A stretch of DNA of 64,000 bases from Thermochromatium tepidum ATCC 43061 (GTDB lineage: Bacteria > Pseudomonadota > Gammaproteobacteria > Chromatiales > Chromatiaceae): assembly GCF_009664085.1 (NCBI RefSeq), contig NZ_CP039268.1:1659501-1723500 (forward strand). Direction: 5' to 3'. Each line of letters begins with the position of its first letter. Positions within the stretch are counted from its first letter, which is position 1. The notes under the pieces are model-generated. The model saw nothing but the letters and a program-made list of their open reading frames with translations. It was not told the DNA's origin and did not search any database. Position numbers and translations under genes: made by a program. Shown here in pieces: positions 1-8,007 of this stretch.

Positions 1-396
1 GCCCGAGACCAGCGCCGCGGCACGACAGGACGGCAGTCCGCTGTAGTTGGCGCGCAGAGAGGCGACGTTGCCGCCACCTGCGCAGGCCAGACGCGCCACC
101 CAGCGCTCGCGCGTGCTCAACTCGACGCCCAGGAAGTCGGCGATGACCTGATTCATCGACTTGGCATTGACGGTGCAGCGTGCCGGGTCGATCTCGCCTC
201 GCACCAACTTTTCAGCAAAGGGACGACAGCCGGCCTCGCCACAGGCACCGCAGTTGGCCTTGGGCAGCAGATCCTCGACCTGATCGATGCGCGGATCCTC
301 AAACACATAAAGCCGTCGATTGGCGACGACGAGCATCAGGGCGAGCAACAGGCCGAGCGTGGTCATGAAACCCACGGCGGTTAGGATGGTTGCCAT
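1..396 (-). CDS. rnfB: RnfB-like electron transport complex subunit B (partial, cut by left edge)
   Basis: Reading on the minus strand from an ATG at 396 gives 132 residues with no stop before the window edge. Residues 1-25 form a hydrophobic membrane anchor, followed by a Cys cluster (CGACGEAGC, then a fourth Cys about 17 residues later) that matches the 4Fe-4S motif of RnfB/RsxB. In this family the subunit passes electrons between ferredoxin, NADH and the membrane through the Rnf complex. Only the N-terminal part is visible, so the ferredoxin-type domains expected further on cannot be checked. A stand-alone RnfB-like Fe-S protein is the main alternative, because no other rnf gene lies in the window. 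Confidence 0.75.
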   Translation of the reverse strand, partial: MATILTAVGFMTTLGLLLALMLVVANRRLYVFEDPRIDQVEDLLPKANCGACGEAGCRPFAEKLVRGEIDPARCTVNAKSMNQVIADFLGVELSTRERWVARLACAGGGNVASLRANYSGLPSCRAAALVSG

Positions 397-561
397 AGAC
401 AGCTCGATCTGGTGGAGACACTCAGGGGCGCGACACCGCGGAGGGCAGCGCTTCCCCGGTTCGGGCGGCAGGGGTCTGGGGTCAGGCCCTGTGCCCCCAA
501 GGGGGCGCGCTCAGACCGCCAGCCTGAAGTGCGGAGAGTTTAAGTGGTCAAGGTTTATTGA

Positions 562-580
562 ATTTACAAATTATGTAAAT
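562..580. promoter_or_regulatory. Perfect palindrome, possible operator upstream of rnfB
   Basis: ATTTACA-N5-TGTAAAT is a perfect 7-base inverted repeat in an AT-rich patch of otherwise GC-rich DNA. It is followed by a direct repeat of TATTGCA (587-593 and 597-603), spaced one helical turn apart. The location, about 170 bases upstream of the rnfB-like start, fits a transcription factor site. No regulator can be named from the sequence. Confidence 0.35.
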
Positions 581-680
581 CGTTAGTATTGCAAAATATT
601 GCAGGTGAAGGCGGTGATTCATCACAGGACGGGACGCCGGAGGCGGATGGGTGGTGGGGGCGGAACAGGCTAGAACCCTG

Positions 681-760
681 GACTTGATTCAGCTTGCCTC
701 GTCGCGGTCCAGGCCCGAACGGGCGGGCGCATCCAAGGCATTAAGCCCTGATTCGCGCCG
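681..760. repeat. Left copy of inverted repeat flanking the R-M genes
   Basis: The reverse complement of this segment begins with 24 bases identical to 7053-7076 behind the res gene. It then continues with diverged similarity through a shared block (gctgaatcaag). The two copies face each other and bracket mod and res. Confidence 0.7.
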
Positions 761-876
761 TGGTCCCCTGCCCCGGACGGGAAGCCCCGATGTAATCAGC
801 GCTTCCCTTGCCTGGGGTAAGGCCGAATACTGTAATTTATGTGTAAACACCCTCATTTAAGCGGGAAAGGCGAAAA

Positions 877-3800
877 ATGGCACGCCGCAAGAAAAGCGAC
901 ACCCCAACCACCGACACAGACCTTGCCGTCGCAGACTACCGCTTCGACGCCAAGCGCAAGAACAATCCCCCCGCCGGTCTGGCAGCCCAGGGCAAGGTCC
1001 AGCAAGCCCCTCGCATTCGCTACGAATACAACCCCCACCTGCCGCCGGTGCTGCGTTTCGACGCCAGCGGCAAGGCGGATGCCCTGCCGGAACTGCTGCA
1101 AGCCGCGCGGCAGCGCCCCCTCAACGCTGAAGAGGTGGCGCAACTGGCGGCAGCCCTCAAACGCTTCGAGCCCTGGCTGGAGTGGGCGGGCAAGCGGGAG
1201 GCGAAGGGCTTTGCGGTGGAGCCGGTGGCGCTGCACATCCACGAGCGCATTTCCACCCAAGCCATCTTGAGGGTGGCGTCCCGCCAGGACGTGCAACGGG
1301 ACCTGTTCGCCGACCCCCAGCAGGACTACCGGGAGGCGGTGCAGTTCTATCAGCACGAGGTGGACTGGGCGAACCGCATGATCCTGGGCGATAGCCTGCA
1401 AGTCATGACGTCCCTCGCCCGGCGGGAAGACCTGGCGGGCAAGGTGCAGATGATCTACATCGACCCGCCCTACGGCATCAAGTTTGCCTCCAACTTCCAG
1501 CCCGAGGTGGGCAAGCGGGATGTGAAGGACAAGGAGTCCGACCTCACGCGCGAGCCGGAAATGGTGAAGGCCTACCGCGACACCTGGACGCTGGGCGTGC
1601 ACTCGTATCTCGCCTACCTACGCGACCGGCTGATGGTGGCGAAGGAGCTGCTGGCCGACAGCGGCAGCATCTTCGTGCAGATCTCGGACGAGAACCTGCA
1701 TCGGGTGCGGATGGTGATGGATGAGGTGTTTGGGGCGGGGAATTTTGTGAGTCAAATCGCGTTTCGCACCACGGCGGCACGAGCGGGGGGGCTGCTGGAC
1801 AACATCTCCGACTATGCTCTCTGGTATGCAAAAGATAAGTCGCGAGCGAAGTACCGGCAATTATTCGTGCATCGGCCCCTTGAAACAGAGAGTAACTACG
1901 ACTGGATTGAGTCCGAGGGTGCGTGCCGCCAGTTGACTGAGGTGGAGCGTTGGACGCCGGAAGAGAAGCTACAGGGCAAGAAGTACGCTCTCGCTGACCT
2001 TACCTCACAAGGCTACACGGAAAGCGGCGCTTTCCAGTTTGAATACGGCGGACAGACTTTTGCGCCAAATGCAGGCCGCCACTGGTCAACAACCGAAAGC
2101 GGCATGAAAAACCTTGCCGCAGCTGGCCGATTGCAGATCAAGGGTCAGAACGTTTTTTATCGACGTTTTCTGGTCGACTACCTAGTACGCGCAATCCCGA
2201 ATTCCTGGGATGATACTGCGGCGGGTGGATTTCTCAAGGGCGAGAGCAAAATTTATGTGGTTCAGACAAATACGCTTGACATCCAGCGCTGCCTCCTGAT
2301 GACCACCGACCCCGGCGACCTGGTGCTCGACCCAACTTGCGGTTCCGGCACCACGGCCTATGTGGCCGAGCAGTGGGGCCGGCGCTGGATCACCATCGAC
2401 ACTTCCCGCGTGGCGCTGGCGCTCGCCCGCCAGCGGCTGATGACGGCGAAGTTCGACTACTACGAATTGCGCCCGCTCAACGACGCCGACGCCCGCCGCA
2501 ACCCCACCGGTCCCTGGCTGAAAAGCGAAGAAATCGCAGGTCCGGCGACCCTGGACTGCGAGACGGTTCCGCATATCACGCTCAAATCCATTGCCCAGAA
2601 CGCCGCCTTGGACCCGATCTTCGAGAAGCACCAAGCCATCCTGGATGAGAGGCTCGCAGCGCTGAATGCCGCCCTCGCCCAGGTCAAGCCGGAACTGCGC
2701 CACAAACTCAAAGCCAAGCTCGCCGCCAAGCAGAAGGCCGAGGGCAAGAAGGCGATCACCGAGGCCGACCGCCGCCGCTGGCTGCTGCCGCCGGCCAACC
2801 GCGCAGGCGCGAACTACACCACCGTGCCGATGGACTTCGTCGGCTGGTATGAGTGGGAGGTACCCTTCGATACCGATCCAGACTGGCCGAAGGAGTTGCA
2901 GGTGGCACTCCTCGACTACCGTGCCGCCTGGCGGGCGAAGATGGACGAGGTGAATGCGGCGATTGCCGCCAATGCGGAGAACGAGGAACTCGTCGACAAG
3001 CCGCGCGTGAGGAAGAACGTGGTGCGTGTTTCCGGTCCGTTCACGATGGAAGCGGTGATGCCCGCCGAGCTGGGGCTGGACGAAACTTCGCCCATCGAGG
3101 GCGTAGGCGGCGATTTGGATGGCTTCGATGTGGCCGACGCGCCGCAGAACGCCGAGGCCTTCCTGGACAAAATGCTGCGTCTGCTGAAAGCAGACGGCGT
3201 GCAGTTCCCCAACAACAAGAAAATGTCTTTCACCCGCCTGGAAGCCGTGGCGGACGAGTTTCTGCATGCCGAGGGAGAATGGGTCAACGGCGACGGCAAG
3301 CCCCAGTCGGTGGCGGTTTCCGTGGGTCCCGAGTTCGGACCCGTGACCGCCTACCAGGTGGAAAACGCCCTCGCCTACGCCAGCCGCCGGGGCTTCGAAA
3401 ACCTGGTGTTCGCCGGCTTTGCCTTCGACGGCGCCGCCCAGGCGATCATCCAGGACGACCCCAACCCGCGGGTGCGCTGTCACCTAGCGCACATTCGCCC
3501 GGATGTGCAGATGGACGGCTTGTTGAAAGAGACCGCCAACAGCCAGTTGTTCACGGTGTTCGGCAGCCCCCGCACGACCCTGCAAGCCGCGGGCGAGGGG
3601 ATGTTCCGCATTGCCCTGGAAGGCGTGGACATTTACAACCCGGTGGAGAACACCATTACCGCCACCCGTGTGGACAAGGTGGCGGCATGGTTCGTGGACA
3701 GCGATTACGACGGACGCACCTTCTGCATCACCCAGGCGTTTTTTCCGGACAAGTCCGCCTGGGGAAAACTCGCCAAGGCATTGAAGGGGGTCATAGACGA

Positions 3801-3936
3801 ATCCGCCTTCGACCGCCTGAGCGGCACCGTATCCCTGCCCTTCCCGGTGGGCAAGCACAAGCGGGCGGCGGTGAAGGTCATCGACCCACGGGGCAACGAG
3901 GTCATGCGTGTGCACCGGCTGGGCGAGGGGTATTGA
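877..3936 (+). CDS. mod: Type III-like DNA adenine methyltransferase (Mod)
   Basis: A 1019-residue protein whose catalytic motif DPPYG lies at residues 196-200, before the SAM-binding motif DPTCGSGTT near 484-492. That order is the beta class of amino-methyltransferases, which includes type III Mod proteins that methylate adenine N6. The stretch between them (about residues 290-470) should hold the target recognition domain. The long C-terminal part is larger than in classical Mod proteins (about 600-700 residues) and was not assigned. The start follows a good ribosome site at 863-870. The gene ends 3 bases before res, so the two are cotranscribed. Methylation protects host DNA from the partner nuclease. 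Confidence 0.88.
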   Translation: MARRKKSDTPTTDTDLAVADYRFDAKRKNNPPAGLAAQGKVQQAPRIRYEYNPHLPPVLRFDASGKADALPELLQAARQRPLNAEEVAQLAAALKRFEPWLEWAGKREAKGFAVEPVALHIHERISTQAILRVASRQDVQRDLFADPQQDYREAVQFYQHEVDWANRMILGDSLQVMTSLARREDLAGKVQMIYIDPPYGIKFASNFQPEVGKRDVKDKESDLTREPEMVKAYRDTWTLGVHSYLAYLRDRLMVAKELLADSGSIFVQISDENLHRVRMVMDEVFGAGNFVSQIAFRTTAARAGGLLDNISDYALWYAKDKSRAKYRQLFVHRPLETESNYDWIESEGACRQLTEVERWTPEEKLQGKKYALADLTSQGYTESGAFQFEYGGQTFAPNAGRHWSTTESGMKNLAAAGRLQIKGQNVFYRRFLVDYLVRAIPNSWDDTAAGGFLKGESKIYVVQTNTLDIQRCLLMTTDPGDLVLDPTCGSGTTAYVAEQWGRRWITIDTSRVALALARQRLMTAKFDYYELRPLNDADARRNPTGPWLKSEEIAGPATLDCETVPHITLKSIAQNAALDPIFEKHQAILDERLAALNAALAQVKPELRHKLKAKLAAKQKAEGKKAITEADRRRWLLPPANRAGANYTTVPMDFVGWYEWEVPFDTDPDWPKELQVALLDYRAAWRAKMDEVNAAIAANAENEELVDKPRVRKNVVRVSGPFTMEAVMPAELGLDETSPIEGVGGDLDGFDVADAPQNAEAFLDKMLRLLKADGVQFPNNKKMSFTRLEAVADEFLHAEGEWVNGDGKPQSVAVSVGPEFGPVTAYQVENALAYASRRGFENLVFAGFAFDGAAQAIIQDDPNPRVRCHLAHIRPDVQMDGLLKETANSQLFTVFGSPRTTLQAAGEGMFRIALEGVDIYNPVENTITATRVDKVAAWFVDSDYDGRTFCITQAFFPDKSAWGKLAKALKGVIDESAFDRLSGTVSLPFPVGKHKRAAVKVIDPRGNEVMRVHRLGEGY

Positions 3937-3939
3937 GCC

Positions 3940-6900
3940 ATGGCGAGGAAGAGCGGTCCTGGTAAGGACGCCGCCCAGGACGAGCTGGACATTCCGGTCC
4001 AACCCGTCAGCAAGCCCATCCTGTGCAACCCCTACCAGGCGCCGGACAAGCACTGGGTCTATGACAACGATGGCACTGCTCGACTGGAAGTAGGACGGCG
4101 CCCGGCGGGCTATTGGTACAAAAGTAAGCGCACCGGCTCGGCGCAGCTGTCCCTGGCGGGTTTCACGGAAGAGCAGCGGGATGACATTCCCCTGGTGAAT
4201 CTCCTGCGGGATGATGTGGAGCGCTGGCGCAATGCCAAGTATGAAGGCGCCACCAGTATCACCAAGCAACTGTTGCACCATTGGGCGCGGGAAGACCGTC
4301 CCCGGCGCCTGTTCTTCTGCCAGCGGGAGGCGGTGGAAACCATCGTTTACCTGACCGAAATCCTGGGCTCCGGCAAGCGTCCGCGCTGGAACACCAAGCT
4401 GTTCAGTGAGGACTACCAGAAGCTGCGGCTGGGCGAGCAACCTTCCTTCATCACCTCCGTGGAAGGCGTGGTGCCGCCCACCCTGGTGGACCTGCCAAAC
4501 GAAGCGGGCTTGCCGCCCTTGACCCGCTATGGCTGCAAAATGGCGACCGGCTCGGGCAAGACCGTGGTCATGGCAATGCTCATTGCCTGGGCGTTCTGCA
4601 ATCGGGGACGCGTGTCCGGGGACAGCCGCTTCCCGAATGCCGCCCTGGTGGTCTGCCCCAACCTGACCATTTACGAGCGGCTGCAAGTGCTACGCCCGGA
4701 GCGGGAGGACAACTATTACGAGCGGTTCGACCTCGTGCCGTCCCAGCTTCTGCCCGAACTGCGCAAGGGCAAGGTGTTGATCACCAACTGGCACAAGTTT
4801 GCCCCCGAGTCCGAGCACGCCGAGGGCGGCAAGAGCTATGCCGTGGTGAACAAGGGCGAGGAAAGCCCGGAGGCTTTCGCCCGCCGGGTGCTGGGCGACC
4901 TCTACGAGCGGGCGCCGATCATGGTGCTGAACGACGAAGCCCACCATGCCTATCGACCCCGCCCCGTGGGTGAGGACGAGGACCTGACCGCCAAGGAAAA
5001 GGCGGAACGGGAGGAGGCGACGGTTTGGGTATCCGGTTTGGACAGGCTCAACCAAGCCTGCGGTGTCGCCTTCTGCGTGGACCTGTCCGCCACGCCGTTC
5101 TATCTGGCGGGCAGCGGCTATGTTGAGGGCTCGCCCTTCCCCTGGCTGGTGTCCGACTTCGGGCTGGTGGACGCCATCGAGTCCGGCATCGTGAAAATCC
5201 CCCGCCTGCCAGTCTCCGACACCACCGGCAGACCCGACCCCAAATACTTCAAGTTGTGGGAATGGGTGGTGGCGGAAGCCAAGAGGAACGGCGACCGCCT
5301 CACCCGTGGCAAGCCCAGCCCAGAAACCGCCTGGAAGTATGCCGAGGACGCGCTGACCACCCTGGCAAGCCAATACAAGGAGCGGTTCGAGTATGTCCAG
5401 AATGCGGACAACCGCCAGGACAAGGTGCCGCCGGTCATGATCGTCGTGGCGGACAACACCCAGATTGCCGAGTTGTTCTACAAACAGATATCGGGCGAGG
5501 AGACCGTCGAGGCGGTCGGTGCCGAGGACTTCGAGGACGAAGATGAGGAAGCCGCTGGCAAGAAGTCCAAGAAGAGAGCCAAGACCCGCACCACCTATGG
5601 CACCGGCAAGCTGTTCCCGGAGCTATTCAGCAACACTCAGGACAGCAAACCCACCCTGCGCATCGACTCCAAGCTGTTGGCGGAGGCGGAATCCGGCACT
5701 GCCAGCGGTACCAAGCGGGATGCCGCCGAGGTGTTGCGGGAGATCGTGGACACCGTGGGCAAGGTCGGCAAGCCCGGCGAGCAGGTGCGTTGCGTGGTGA
5801 GCGTGCAAATGCTGTCCGAGGGCTGGGACGCCAACAACGTGACCCACATTTTCGGGCTGCGGGCATTCGGTAGCCAGCTCCTATGTGAGCAGGTTGTCGG
5901 GCGGGGATTGCGCCGCATGGACTACACCCTGGACCCGGAAACGGGGCTGTTCACGGAAGAATATGTGGATGTGTACGGTGTGCCCTTCTCGATCATTCCC
6001 TTCAAGGGTCGCACCACCCAGGAACCAGCGCCTGAAGACAAGCCCAAGCAACATGTCCGGGCGCTGCCAGAACGGGCAGGCTTCGAAATCAAGTTCCCGA
6101 ACATCGAGGGCTATGTCTTCGGCTTGAAGAAGAACACCATCCGGGCGGACGTGGCGAGCATGGAGCCCCTGACCCTGGAACTGTCCAACAATCCCACGGC
6201 GGTCTTCGTGAAGCCCCAGGTGGGCTACGGCAGTGGGCACCCGGGCATGGGCGGCGGTTTCGCTACCGAGTTGCAGGACCGGGAGGCGTATTACCGCTCC
6301 ACCCACTTGCAAACGATCCAGTTCGAGATCGCCCGCCTGGTGACGACGGCACTCACCGAGGGCATACCCGGTGTCAGCGTCAGCGAAGCCAAGAAGCGAC
6401 TGGTGGCACGCCATCAGCTGTTCCCCCAGGTCTATCGTCTGGTGGACGCCTACGTGCGGCAGAAGGTGGATTTCCGGGGCTGTAACCCTTGCGAGCTTGG
6501 GCTGGAAACCTATGTCAAGCGCATCGTCTCGCGCCTGGTGGACGCCATCGAGCCAGACACTGAAAGCGGCGAGCCGCCGCTGATGCCCCGCCTCAATCGC
6601 TACAAGCCCATTGGTTCCACAGCGGAAGTGAACTTCAAGACCACCCGCCCGACTGTGGCCACCGAGCGCAGTCATATCAACCAAGTGGTGAAGGACAATG
6701 CTTCCTGGGAAGGTAAGGCGGTGTTCCAACTGGAGAGCGCCAGGGAGACCGTGTTTTGCTACGCCCGCAACGACCACCTGGAACTGGGCATTCCCTACGA
6801 ATACCTGGGCAACCAGAAAACCTACTTTCCGGACTTCGTCGTGCGGCTCAAGAATGGCGTGACCCTGCTGTTGGAAATCAAGGGCTACGCCGACAACCAG

Positions 6901-7044
6901 GACCATGCCAAGCACGACGCCGCCAAGCGCTGGGTGTCAGCGGCAAACAACTGGGGACAGTTGGGGCGCTGGGCCTTCCATGTTTGCAAGGACCCGGACC
7001 TGCTGGTTAGCGAACTCCAGCGCCTCGCCACGCCGCAGCAGTAA
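3940..7044 (+). CDS. res: Type III-like restriction enzyme, helicase-nuclease subunit (Res)
   Basis: This 1034-residue protein has the superfamily 2 helicase motifs in order: Walker A ATGSGKT near residues 202-208, DEAH near 332-335, LSATP (motif III), and QVVGRGLRR near 650 (motif VI). Its C-terminus carries a PD-(D/E)xK nuclease signature, PDF followed by LEIKG near residues 964-983. This is the arrangement of Res subunits, which use ATP to communicate along DNA before cutting. It lies directly behind mod, with only 3 bases between stop and start. No frameshift or motif loss is visible, so the system looks intact. Confidence 0.9.
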   Translation: MARKSGPGKDAAQDELDIPVQPVSKPILCNPYQAPDKHWVYDNDGTARLEVGRRPAGYWYKSKRTGSAQLSLAGFTEEQRDDIPLVNLLRDDVERWRNAKYEGATSITKQLLHHWAREDRPRRLFFCQREAVETIVYLTEILGSGKRPRWNTKLFSEDYQKLRLGEQPSFITSVEGVVPPTLVDLPNEAGLPPLTRYGCKMATGSGKTVVMAMLIAWAFCNRGRVSGDSRFPNAALVVCPNLTIYERLQVLRPEREDNYYERFDLVPSQLLPELRKGKVLITNWHKFAPESEHAEGGKSYAVVNKGEESPEAFARRVLGDLYERAPIMVLNDEAHHAYRPRPVGEDEDLTAKEKAEREEATVWVSGLDRLNQACGVAFCVDLSATPFYLAGSGYVEGSPFPWLVSDFGLVDAIESGIVKIPRLPVSDTTGRPDPKYFKLWEWVVAEAKRNGDRLTRGKPSPETAWKYAEDALTTLASQYKERFEYVQNADNRQDKVPPVMIVVADNTQIAELFYKQISGEETVEAVGAEDFEDEDEEAAGKKSKKRAKTRTTYGTGKLFPELFSNTQDSKPTLRIDSKLLAEAESGTASGTKRDAAEVLREIVDTVGKVGKPGEQVRCVVSVQMLSEGWDANNVTHIFGLRAFGSQLLCEQVVGRGLRRMDYTLDPETGLFTEEYVDVYGVPFSIIPFKGRTTQEPAPEDKPKQHVRALPERAGFEIKFPNIEGYVFGLKKNTIRADVASMEPLTLELSNNPTAVFVKPQVGYGSGHPGMGGGFATELQDREAYYRSTHLQTIQFEIARLVTTALTEGIPGVSVSEAKKRLVARHQLFPQVYRLVDAYVRQKVDFRGCNPCELGLETYVKRIVSRLVDAIEPDTESGEPPLMPRLNRYKPIGSTAEVNFKTTRPTVATERSHINQVVKDNASWEGKAVFQLESARETVFCYARNDHLELGIPYEYLGNQKTYFPDFVVRLKNGVTLLLEIKGYADNQDHAKHDAAKRWVSAANNWGQLGRWAFHVCKDPDLLVSELQRLATPQQ

Positions 7045-7052
7045 ACGTGCCC

Positions 7053-7121
7053 CGGCGCGAATCAGGGCTTAATGCCCTAGGATGCGTCCGCCCGTCCAGG
7101 TCCAGGCGAGCTGAATCAAGC
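7053..7121. repeat. Right copy of inverted repeat flanking the R-M genes
   Basis: The copy begins 8 bases after the res stop. Its first 24 bases match the reverse complement of 737-760 exactly, and the rest is recognisable but diverged, with a short deletion relative to the left copy. Confidence 0.7.
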
Positions 7122-7137
7122 TCTGGAGGGCTTTTTT
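7101..7137 (+). terminator. Probable rho-independent terminator after res
   Basis: An imperfect hairpin (CCA plus GAGCT paired with AGCTC plus TGG, loop gaatca) is followed within a few bases by a run of six T residues at 7132-7137. It overlaps the end of the right inverted-repeat copy. Confidence 0.55.
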
Positions 7138-7146
7138 CAGCGCCTC

Positions 7147-8007
7147 CTAGTCGAACCCCTCGATTACACCGGTGATGAGTCGGGCTGCCAGGGCCTCGGC
7201 GAGCGAGATGATGAGGATGCGATCATTGGGGACGGTCGCAGCAGCGATGGCGACATCAGGATCGACGCCCATCTCGCGTAGATAAAGGAAGGCGTCGGCG
7301 ACATAGAGCTGGCCGCCCTCGTGGCTGCTGTAGCGGTGTGGAACCTTGCTCTGATGGACGCCGATCCGTGCGCTCCGTGTGGCGTAACGCTCGACCCCCC
7401 CCGCCAGCACATCGATACAGGCCGAGGCACAGTAGTCATCGACGGCGGTACGCAGTCCGTTGGCGCGCAGATAACGTCCGAGCTTGCGCGCCTCCTCGAC
7501 CGAGCCGCCGGGGCTGTTGATGACCAGCCCAATCGCCTTGCGCCGACGCAGCTCGGCGATGGTGCGCTGGGCGAATCCAGGCGTGATCTCGACGCCGTCG
7601 ATGCGCAGCCAGGCGGTGCGCAGGGTGCCGTCGGATTCGAAACGCACCAAGGCAGGTGTCGTGCCGGTCAATTCGGACAGCCGATCGCAGGACTCTAGGG
7701 CGCGCGCGATGAGGTCCGACGGACGCTGCTCATAGTCCTTGACCATGCGGTTGGCGCGTTCGACGATGCTGGTGATCGAGAGGTGATATTTATCTGCGGC
7801 GACGATGACGGTGGCGTCCGTGGCCGCCACGTCGTTGGTCTGGCCCACGCGCAGCAGATGACAGGAGGCGACGGTCGTAAGCAGGGCTTCCCGGTCCAAG
7901 GGCGTCGCGGCATCATCTGGCCGCTCACCAGAAGATCCGCAGCCGGCCAGCATCAATCCTGTCAGCAGGATCACGCCCAACCATCCGACCGGTCTCGGCA
8001 TGCCCAT
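7147..8007 (-). CDS. ClpP-like serine peptidase-fold lipoprotein
   Basis: A 286-residue protein with an N-terminal signal and a lipobox (LAGC, near residues 20-23), so it should be anchored to a membrane and face the periplasm. The C-terminal half has the ClpP/crotonase-fold pattern: NSPGGSVEEA, then YCASAC with the candidate nucleophile Ser, then a GVH with the candidate His. Proteins of this type are common but mostly uncharacterised; peptidase activity is inferred. The start codon overlaps the hisHF stop (TGATG), which implies translational coupling. A second ATG two codons later is possible. Confidence 0.7.
   Translation of the reverse strand: MGMPRPVGWLGVILLTGLMLAGCGSSGERPDDAATPLDREALLTTVASCHLLRVGQTNDVAATDATVIVAADKYHLSITSIVERANRMVKDYEQRPSDLIARALESCDRLSELTGTTPALVRFESDGTLRTAWLRIDGVEITPGFAQRTIAELRRRKAIGLVINSPGGSVEEARKLGRYLRANGLRTAVDDYCASACIDVLAGGVERYATRSARIGVHQSKVPHRYSSHEGGQLYVADAFLYLREMGVDPDVAIAAATVPNDRILIISLAEALAARLITGVIEGFD

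Larger units (their letters stand above)
397..876. other. Intergenic region between rnfB and mod
   Basis: This 480-base stretch between divergent genes holds no convincing gene. Its middle (about 540-605) is distinctly AT-rich, and contains a palindrome and a 7-base direct repeat. The part nearest mod carries the left copy of the inverted repeat that also occurs behind res. A purine-rich ribosome binding site lies at about 863-870, just before the mod start. It probably contains promoters for both flanking genes. Confidence 0.5.

Noticed and set aside
2182-4686. Long minus-strand open frames opposite mod and res
   Set aside because: They are shadows in high-GC coding DNA, without motifs or ribosome sites.
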